Source: Treponema sp. (GTDB lineage Bacteria; Spirochaetota; Spirochaetia; Treponematales; Treponemataceae). From it: DNA of 40,085 nt. The DNA lies in assembly GCA_024402595.1 (NCBI GenBank), contig JAKSTL010000016.1, forward strand, positions 1 to 40,085. The letters are read 5' to 3'. The notes below the pieces were generated by a model. It saw only the letters and a list, made by a program, of their open reading frames with translations. It was not told the DNA's origin and did not search any database. The translations under genes and the position numbers were made by a program. Below are positions 35,391-40,085 of the stretch, in pieces. How positions within the stretch are numbered: position 1 is the stretch's first letter; every line of letters begins with the position of its first letter.

Positions 35391-35458
35391 GCTGTCTAAA
35401 ATATCCGAATCTCTTTGTCATTCCAAAATGTTTCAGTATGACGATTCTTTTAGACAGC
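35391..35458 (-). terminator. Rod-like terminator of the flagellar/housekeeping operon, overlapping a possible earP promoter
   Basis: On the minus strand the outer stem (35458-35448 with 35401-35391, 11 perfect pairs) is followed by T7. Two inner 5-bp stems, 35443-35447 with 35407-35411 and 35438-35442 with 35417-35421, stack so that one side is continuous while the other has two 5-base bulges. Inside lie TTGGAA (35426-35421) and TATTTT (35403-35398), 17 bases apart, a possible earP promoter. Confidence 0.7.
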
Positions 35459-35510
35459 CTTCTTTAGATTTTCAATTCTTTCTATATTAAATTATTTATA
35501 TCTTCAAAAA

Positions 35511-35996
35511 CTAATTCACCTGACTATAAAGAGAACTAATTTCATCTCTCCATTCAGGTTTTTCGTCTCTATTTTCCCATTCAATTATCTTTTTTATAGT
35601 AAAATGACGCTGATCTCGAATATTTTCGTAAGATAAAACGCCAAATCGTCCCTGTCCAATATAAGCAACCTTTTCGTTAGGACCTAATTTTTCGTTCTTT
35701 TCTACTTCTGCAAAAACACAATCAAAATGAACCGGTTTTCCAGACTTTTTATCGTTCATTGCAGTTGCCACATCAGTAATTGGCTGACCACATTTGTCAC
35801 AAATTAGCTTACGGTTTTTGAGCTCCTGAATAGCCTTTTGTTTTTCTCTACGGGCATTTTCGTCTGAATAATTATTTGGATTAAACTGAAAAGTCTTTTG
35901 CTGCTTATTGTTTTCAGTTGAACGATTATTCTGTTGAGAATTGTTGTAATTTTTCTGATTATTCCAATTTTTTTTGTTCCGACGATTTTTGTCCAT
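35511..35996 (-). CDS. Hypothetical protein with a zinc-binding-like Cys/His motif
   Basis: 161 residues. The first 45 are a low-complexity Asn/Gln/Lys/Arg-rich segment, probably disordered and possibly nucleic-acid-binding. Then a helix (46-63) precedes C66-x-x-C69 and H90-x-x-C93, a plausible zinc site. The C-terminal part (about 105-161) is mixed, with VAYIGQGRFGVLSY. AGGTG lies before the ATG. It is the last gene of the operon that includes yraN and the flagellar genes, 15 bases after the FlgM-like gene. Function unknown. Confidence 0.75.
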   Translation of the reverse strand: MDKNRRNKKNWNNQKNYNNSQQNNRSTENNKQQKTFQFNPNNYSDENARREKQKAIQELKNRKLICDKCGQPITDVATAMNDKKSGKPVHFDCVFAEVEKNEKLGPNEKVAYIGQGRFGVLSYENIRDQRHFTIKKIIEWENRDEKPEWRDEISSLYSQVN

Positions 35997-36011
35997 ATTA
36001 CACCTACAAAA

Positions 36012-36206
36012 CTAATCCCTAAGTTTTAGTTCCTCTGAGTTTTCAACAAGCTTCTTACTAATTACCTGTGCAATTCGTTGAATGGCGTTGTTGAGATACT
36101 CCTCATTATGAATTTTTTCCCGTAATTCCAAAATACGAGGCGACAACTGTTCAGTTTCGGTCTTTTCCAAAACCAAAGTCGTTGCTGAAGTTACACTAGA
36201 AATCAT
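36012..36206 (-). CDS. Possible FlgM-like anti-sigma-28 factor
   Basis: 64 residues from MISSVTSATT, chosen because GGGAG lies just upstream; a longer form starts at 36218. The C-terminal half (about 22-55) has the pattern PRILELREKIHNEEYLNNA followed by IAQVISKKL, resembling the sigma-28-binding region of FlgM (a conserved helix, then a short spacer and IA..ML). FlgM holds sigma-28 inactive until the hook is completed. The flagellar context of the operon supports this, but similarity is limited and the N-terminus is short. Confidence 0.5.
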   Translation of the reverse strand: MISSVTSATTLVLEKTETEQLSPRILELREKIHNEEYLNNAIQRIAQVISKKLVENSEELKLRD

Positions 36207-36220
36207 AAAGACTCCCATAA

Positions 36221-36577
36221 TTATTCTATAAAAGCATTTTCAATATGATACACTTCGGGAAACCCCGGCATATCTATAACAATTACATCAAATCGTATGT
36301 ATTTGTTACTATATTGTCGATGATTTAGTATAAAACATTTAGAAGTTTTTAAAATTCTATTGCGTTTCTGTTGATTTAATTCTTTAGAAAGCATATCCAT
36401 TGTTCCATTTGGCAAAGTTTTAACTTCCACAAAAACAATTGTTTCTGCTTTCATTGATATTATATCAATTTCTCCTCCATTTGTCCGCCAATTTCTTTCA
36501 ATTATTTCAAAACCATTATTTTTTAGATATTCACAGGCCTTATCTTCCCCAAGATTCCCTCTCGTTTTTGTATTCAT
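36221..36577 (-). CDS. yraN: YraN/UPF0102 family putative nuclease
   Basis: 118 residues with a PD-(D/E)XK-type core: E36-x-D38 in NGGEIDII and E51-V-K53 in VFVEVKTL, plus the typical N-terminal RGNLGEDKACEYLKNNGF. The family resembles Holliday-junction resolvases; its cellular role is unsettled. The start at 36577 has GGAGAG upstream and overlaps the preceding stop as ATGA, so translation is coupled. An upstream extension to 36622 would encode non-homologous residues. Confidence 0.93.
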   Translation of the reverse strand: MNTKTRGNLGEDKACEYLKNNGFEIIERNWRTNGGEIDIISMKAETIVFVEVKTLPNGTMDMLSKELNQQKRNRILKTSKCFILNHRQYSNKYIRFDVIVIDMPGFPEVYHIENAFIE

Positions 36578-36837
36578 TTTCTCTCCATTATATATGAAAA
36601 AATAACTGCCACTGCCTGCCAAGCTTCTTCAGGAATTATATCACCAGCATTATTATTCTTTAATAGATTAACTACCATTGGATTTTCTTCTATAACAATC
36701 TGGTTCTTTTCCGCTTCTTCTACTATTTTTTCTGCCAATATCCCATTTCCTTTAGCCACAATTATTGGTGCCACAGCTCCTTCAGGATATTTTAATGCAA
36801 CTGCTTTTTTTATCTGCGACGGTTTAGTATTATTCAT
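36574..36837 (-). CDS. FlhB C-terminal-domain homologue (FlhX/YlqH type)
   Basis: 87 residues corresponding only to the cytoplasmic domain of the export-switch protein FlhB/YscU: AVALKYPEGAVAPIIVAKG, then AEKIVEEAEKNQIVIEENPM and IIPEEAWQAVAVIF. The autocleavage NPTH motif is absent (it would lie before the start). Such free-standing FlhB-C proteins can partly substitute for FlhB's C domain in flagellar export. Its ATG shares a base with the stop of the FliK-like gene (TAATG) and its stop overlaps yraN, indicating tight coupling. Confidence 0.88.
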   Translation of the reverse strand: MNNTKPSQIKKAVALKYPEGAVAPIIVAKGNGILAEKIVEEAEKNQIVIEENPMVVNLLKNNNAGDIIPEEAWQAVAVIFSYIMERK

Positions 36838-37886
36838 TAAACATCACCATCCACAAAAAATATTTTTTCATTTTGACAGGCAGGACCTTCAATTTCACTT
36901 CTTTCACACCATTCTATTTGTATATTCTTACCAATTGCAATAAATCTTTTATTCAGATTTTCTATAATTTCTTCTATTTTCTGTTCTCTTATATTCTGTT
37001 CCGCTATTTCTAATATTGATGATTCATTTAGTCTAATCGATTCCAATTGACCTTTGGTAAAATTTAAATTAAAGAGATATTCTCCTTTTTCATATCTACA
37101 ATGAATATTCATCATCTTTAATCTTTCCGCTTTATCAAATAAAAGTCGAATGATTCCTTGTCCCAACAAAGAATCTTTTTTTTCTTCTGGCAATGTATTT
37201 TTTACATCTCCTAAATCATCTATACCATTTTTTTCAACTTCAAGATTTACAATTTCAAAAGGGATAAAAAACCACTCACCCTCGCGCTCATTGATTTTAT
37301 TCATCAGTTCAAAAGCTTTTTCTTTATCTCTGTCTTCAAAATCTCCATTCAATTCCTTTAACAATTGCAAGATTTCTTCTTCTGAAGCATTCATTTTCTT
37401 TGACAGAAGTAACATCAAAACCTCTGCGGCCGTTTTCTTTTTATCACCAAACTTCAAGGCCTTCTTTCTAAGATTCTGCATAATTTCTGGATCAAACTTT
37501 ATTTCCTGCTGCTTAAATTGTTGTAAAATCTGCATAGACAAATCATCTTCAGGTAAACCCAAAGACTGTAATAGAGCAAGATTGTTAGCAGTATTTTCAA
37601 AAGAAAAAGGCATTTTTATATTTTGATTTACATTTTGATTATCTTGAGGAACCAACTGTATGATTCCATTTTTTGCACTGATATTAGCAATAAAAGAACT
37701 GCCAATTTTCATGGGATGTTTTGCAGTCAATTGGATTCTAGCACCAGCAACAGAGGCTTCATATTTTTCACCACCTTTATGGGCAATAATACGCACAAGA
37801 ACTTGATTTCCATTTTTCAAGTTTTGTCGGGCAATTCCATTATGACTTAATAATTTTGACTGTAGAATTATTTGATTAAGTTTCAC
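36837..37886 (-). CDS. Probable flagellar hook-length-control-like protein (FliK/YlqG type)
   Basis: 349 residues from a GTG at 37886; an in-frame TTG at 37889 is the alternative. An N-terminal OB-like beta region (about 20-95) resembles bacterial YlqG proteins. A helical, charged middle follows, and the C-terminal part (about 225-345) has the pattern of the Flg_hook fold (IRLLFDKAERLKMMNIHCRY, YLFNLNFTKGQ). The pairing with an FlhB-C homologue is the usual arrangement of this family. Similarity is weak, so this is inference from position and pattern. No Shine-Dalgarno is present and the promoter ends 7 bases before the GTG. Confidence 0.6.
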   Translation of the reverse strand: MKLNQIILQSKLLSHNGIARQNLKNGNQVLVRIIAHKGGEKYEASVAGARIQLTAKHPMKIGSSFIANISAKNGIIQLVPQDNQNVNQNIKMPFSFENTANNLALLQSLGLPEDDLSMQILQQFKQQEIKFDPEIMQNLRKKALKFGDKKKTAAEVLMLLLSKKMNASEEEILQLLKELNGDFEDRDKEKAFELMNKINEREGEWFFIPFEIVNLEVEKNGIDDLGDVKNTLPEEKKDSLLGQGIIRLLFDKAERLKMMNIHCRYEKGEYLFNLNFTKGQLESIRLNESSILEIAEQNIREQKIEEIIENLNKRFIAIGKNIQIEWCERSEIEGPACQNEKIFFVDGDV

Positions 37887-37893
37887 CAATTCA

Positions 37894-37923
37894 ATTTTAC
37901 AATGAAAAGGATTTATGTGTCGA
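37894..37923 (-). promoter_or_regulatory. Promoter of the FliK-like operon, leaderless geometry
   Basis: On the minus strand TCGACA (37923-37918), 18 bases, TAAAAT (37899-37894), then 7 bases to the GTG at 37886. It lies immediately after the rplS terminator, so the operon is transcribed separately. Confidence 0.5.
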
Positions 37924-37924
37924 G

Positions 37925-37963
37925 AAAAAAAAAGAGGCTGCGAAAATTAATTCACAACCTCTT
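37925..37963 (-). terminator. Terminator after rplS
   Basis: On the minus strand AAGAGGTTGTGA (37963-37952) pairs with TCGCAGCCTCTT (37943-37932), twelve pairs with two G-U, followed by a run of T. Confidence 0.85.
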
Positions 37964-37996
37964 TTAATGATAATTTAGTTTAAAAATAAAACCAAA

Positions 37997-38428
37997 TTAT
38001 TTTGCTTCGTTTGTAGCAGATTCTTTTGCAGCAGCGGCAGCAGCGGCAGCGGCGTTACGAGCTTCCATTTCAGCCTTAACTTTAGCACCAACTCGTACTT
38101 TAACTTTTGCATCCTTACCAATCTTGTCGCGTAAGTAATAAAGTTTTGCACGGCGTACTTTACCAGGACGAATAACATCAACTTTTACAATACGTGGGCT
38201 GTTATATGGGAATACACGCTCTACACCAACACCGTAAGAAATCTTACGAACTGTAAATGTCTGACGAGCACCTTCATTTTTCTTACAAAGAACGATACCT
38301 TCATAAATCTGAACGCGTTCTGTCTTTCCTTCAATAATCTTGAAGTAAACTCTTACTGTATCACCAACATTGAAATCCTGTGCACCAGGTCTTTTCTGTG
38401 ATTCTTCAATAGTTTTAATAAGATCCAT
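37997..38428 (-). CDS. rplS: 50S ribosomal protein L19
   Basis: 143 residues. The core (1-115) is a standard L19: [55 protein letters not shown] and KLYYLRD. L19 sits at the subunit interface. The C-terminal extension of about 28 residues, with nine consecutive Ala followed by Lys/Glu/Thr, goes beyond the usual 115 and is encoded by GC-rich GCA/GCG/GCT codons. AAGGAG precedes the ATG. The gene is the last of the rimM-trmD-rplS operon, 20 bases after trmD. Confidence 0.97.
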   Translation of the reverse strand: MDLIKTIEESQKRPGAQDFNVGDTVRVYFKIIEGKTERVQIYEGIVLCKKNEGARQTFTVRKISYGVGVERVFPYNSPRIVKVDVIRPGKVRRAKLYYLRDKIGKDAKVKVRVGAKVKAEMEARNAAAAAAAAAKESATNEAK

Positions 38429-38448
38429 AATGATCTCCTTAATTTTTT

Positions 38449-39246
38449 CTACTCTTCTTGTATTACCTTTTGACTTCGCTTATTATTTCGCTTTTTCTTA
38501 AGGTTTTTCAATGAAGAGCTTTCAGTTATTTCCTCAATCATCTTTTCGGCTTCTTCAGAAAGCTGACCTTTTAATCTGGCAATAGAGATTAAATCTGGTC
38601 TATTTGCCATAGTTTTCATCAATCTTTTTTTAAGCCGCCACTTTCGGATTTCACCATGATTTCCACTGAGTAACACAGCAGGAACCTTCATACCTCTCCA
38701 CTCTTCTGGATGAGTATATTGTGGATATTCCAAAAGTCCATCACAATAACTCTCTTCTTCCAATGATTCATGAGAAATAACACCGTCAACCAATCGATAC
38801 ACTGTATCAATAACAACAGTTGCAGCAACTTCCCCAGATGACATTACATAATCTCCAATAGAGATTTCTGCGTCAACATAAGAATCAATAATTCTCTGAT
38901 CAATACCTTCGTAACGACCACAGATAAAAACAAGTTCGTCTTTGTGACTTAATTCTTCAGCAACCTTCTGTGTAAGCTGTTTTCCGCTTGGTGTAACATA
39001 AATTACATACTTCTTACGGGCATTTACACTATCAAGTGCTTTTCCAAGGGGTTCTGGCATCATTAACTGACCAGCGCCACCTCCGTACGTTCCGTCATCA
39101 CAGGTATGGTGTTTATCAAGAGCAAAATCTCTGATGTTCACCAGATCGTAAGCAATAATTTCCTTTTCAACTGCTTTGGCCATGATTGAGTTTTCAAAAA
39201 AAGCCTTCACAATATCTGGAAATAAGGTCAGCACAGTAAATTTCAT
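38449..39246 (-). CDS. trmD: tRNA (guanine-37-N1)-methyltransferase
   Basis: 265 residues, a SPOUT-class enzyme that methylates G37 next to the anticodon to prevent frameshifting. The trefoil-knot SAM site is visible as [14 protein letters not shown] and [14 protein letters not shown], and the N-terminus [16 protein letters not shown] is typical. The C-terminal 25 residues are a basic extension ([11 protein letters not shown]) beyond the usual end. GGAG lies 8 bases before the ATG, and only 4 bases separate it from rimM. Confidence 0.97.
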   Translation of the reverse strand: MKFTVLTLFPDIVKAFFENSIMAKAVEKEIIAYDLVNIRDFALDKHHTCDDGTYGGGAGQLMMPEPLGKALDSVNARKKYVIYVTPSGKQLTQKVAEELSHKDELVFICGRYEGIDQRIIDSYVDAEISIGDYVMSSGEVAATVVIDTVYRLVDGVISHESLEEESYCDGLLEYPQYTHPEEWRGMKVPAVLLSGNHGEIRKWRLKKRLMKTMANRPDLISIARLKGQLSEEAEKMIEEITESSSLKNLKKKRNNKRSQKVIQEE

Positions 39247-39250
39247 GGAA

Positions 39251-39835
39251 TTACTCCAGAATCCAGAGGTGCATTAATTGAACTGTAGCAGCTTTTACAT
39301 CAACTTTACCAATATGTTCACTATTAAAAGGCACTAAAACCGTTCTAACAGAACCATCCTGATTATGTTTCAATTCATCTGCAATACAATTGCAACTCTC
39401 GGAGAGTGAAACTTCTAACAAGTAGCCTGCTCCGCCTTCCAATACGTCTGTGATTGTTCCTATAACAATAGGCGCATCCAACGTTGCCGGATCGTCATTA
39501 TTCTCATACACTAGAGAACAATTTCGTAAATCCTCGATGTACCATTCGTCTTTTTCCAAAGGCTTACAGTACTTTCTTGGAACTAAAATCTCCCAACGAT
39601 TATACTTTTGTACTTCGCTGTCAGAATCAATTCCCTTAAACTTAACATAAGCAACCATATGGCCTAAAGAAACCGATTCAACCTTTGTTTCTTTTTCCAC
39701 GCTGCCATGTTTTAAAGTAACTTCTTTTAATTTAAGCAAATGCTCATATTCACCAGAAGTACTTTCAACTTTACATTCACCCGAAAAACCATGAGCTCCA
39801 CGAATGAACCCAACTGCCAATTGTGCTTTTTCCAT
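39251..39835 (-). CDS. rimM: 16S rRNA processing protein RimM
   Basis: 194 residues. The N-terminal RimM domain begins QLAVGFIRGAHGFSGECKV and a C-terminal PRC-barrel has WYIEDLRNCSLVYE and AGYLLEVS. RimM binds S19 and aids maturation of the 30S head. GGG lies upstream of the ATG, within 27 bases of the KH-protein stop. It is positioned in the conserved order KH-rimM-trmD-rplS. Confidence 0.95.
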   Translation of the reverse strand: MEKAQLAVGFIRGAHGFSGECKVESTSGEYEHLLKLKEVTLKHGSVEKETKVESVSLGHMVAYVKFKGIDSDSEVQKYNRWEILVPRKYCKPLEKDEWYIEDLRNCSLVYENNDDPATLDAPIVIGTITDVLEGGAGYLLEVSLSESCNCIADELKHNQDGSVRTVLVPFNSEHIGKVDVKAATVQLMHLWILE

Positions 39836-39861
39836 CGTTTTTTCCCGAAAATTCCTGCTAA

Positions 39862-40085
39862 CTAATTATCAAGAATATCAAGACTGTAATGTTTTCCATC
39901 TTTTACAGCCGATGCACTTAAAACGGTTCGCATAGCTTTAGCAATTCTACCGTATTTACCGATAACTTTGCCAATATCACCATCTGCCACTTTAAGCTGA
40001 AGCACCATACCTTTCTCGCCTTCAGTTTCACTTACAGATACAGCTGACGGATCATCGACCAATGATTTTGCGATGTATTCAATCA
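39862..40085 (-). CDS. khpA: KH-domain RNA-binding protein, 5' end outside the window
   Basis: The visible 74 codons read ...IEYIAKSLVDDPSAV and then the KH core with the GKYG form of the GxxG loop in IGKVIGKYGRIAKAMRT. This is the small KhpA-type protein that normally lies between rpsP and rimM. The reading frame remains open to the window edge; a TTG at 40062 is internal and not the start, since the upstream residues also match the family. Confidence 0.92.
   Translation of the reverse strand, partial: IEYIAKSLVDDPSAVSVSETEGEKGMVLQLKVADGDIGKVIGKYGRIAKAMRTVLSASAVKDGKHYSLDILDN

Noticed and set aside
40062..40062. TTG at 40062 as the start of the KH protein
   Set aside because: The codons upstream to the window edge continue the family's N-terminal sequence, so the gene is truncated by the window rather than starting there.

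Overview
The window is AT-rich bacterial DNA and most likely comes from a host-associated (gut or rumen type) spirochaete close to Treponema. This is inferred from gene content, since no rRNA is present. The pointers are a 920-residue GreA whose normal transcript-cleavage domain sits behind a very long N-terminal region, a divergent FliG of the spirochaete FliG1 type, an EarP/EF-P pair, and the block KH protein-rimM-trmD-rplS followed directly by small flagellar genes. Codon choice and composition are fairly even. I see no phage, transposon, CRISPR array or plasmid gene.

Layout. 1-4016: heptamer tandem repeat, a TPR protein and the long GreA (+). 4092-4927: bidirectional terminator and deoC (-). 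4972-8375: an 8-cysteine ferredoxin with a structured leader, then a membrane protein, a LysM/M23 peptidase and a PEGA-domain exported protein (+), ending in a series of hairpins. 8397-12363: PBP1A and a ParB-like protein lacking the DNA-binding half (+), then rlmJ (-). 12501-17478: an SGNH esterase (+) converging on clpB and an unrecognised gene (-). 17590-25766: a small protein, an M16C metalloprotease, a putative glycoside hydrolase, fliG and a GH43 enzyme (all -). 25851-33260: a heterodimeric ABC exporter (-), divergent AraC and GntR regulators (+), tRNA-Asp and tRNA-Pro, and a GH13 glucosidase/amylase (+). 33351-33527: a strong promoter and terminator with no ORF between them, a candidate small RNA. 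33612-35369: earP-efp (-). 35511-37886: a flagellar/housekeeping operon (-). 37997-40085: rplS, trmD, rimM and the KH protein (-), the last cut by the window edge.

How the genes fit together. Saccharide-related genes (SGNH esterase, GH43 with a C-terminal beta domain, GH13, a putative GH, AraC and GntR regulators) suggest use of plant or other glycans, although they are dispersed rather than one clean locus. M23, PBP1A and the PEGA protein belong to the envelope. fliG and the FliK-, FlhB- and FlgM-like genes belong to motility. GreA, EF-P/EarP, RlmJ, RimM, TrmD and L19 belong to transcription and translation. EF-P has Arg at residue 32, where EarP is known to attach rhamnose, and earP lies just upstream.

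The most unusual signal is regulatory. At least six genes without a Shine-Dalgarno sequence (deoC, PBP1A, rlmJ, GH43, gntR and the fliK-like gene) have a recognisable -35/-10 promoter whose -10 hexamer lies only 6-9 bases before the start codon. This predicts leaderless or nearly leaderless mRNAs. The TPR gene (14 bases) and fliG (6 bases, no clear -35) look similar. Genes inside operons have ordinary Shine-Dalgarno sequences. Other items worth checking are the orphan small RNA, the ferredoxin leader with two competing pairings, the promoter nested in a terminator-like rod before earP, and a GC-rich repetitive patch beside the GH43 gene.
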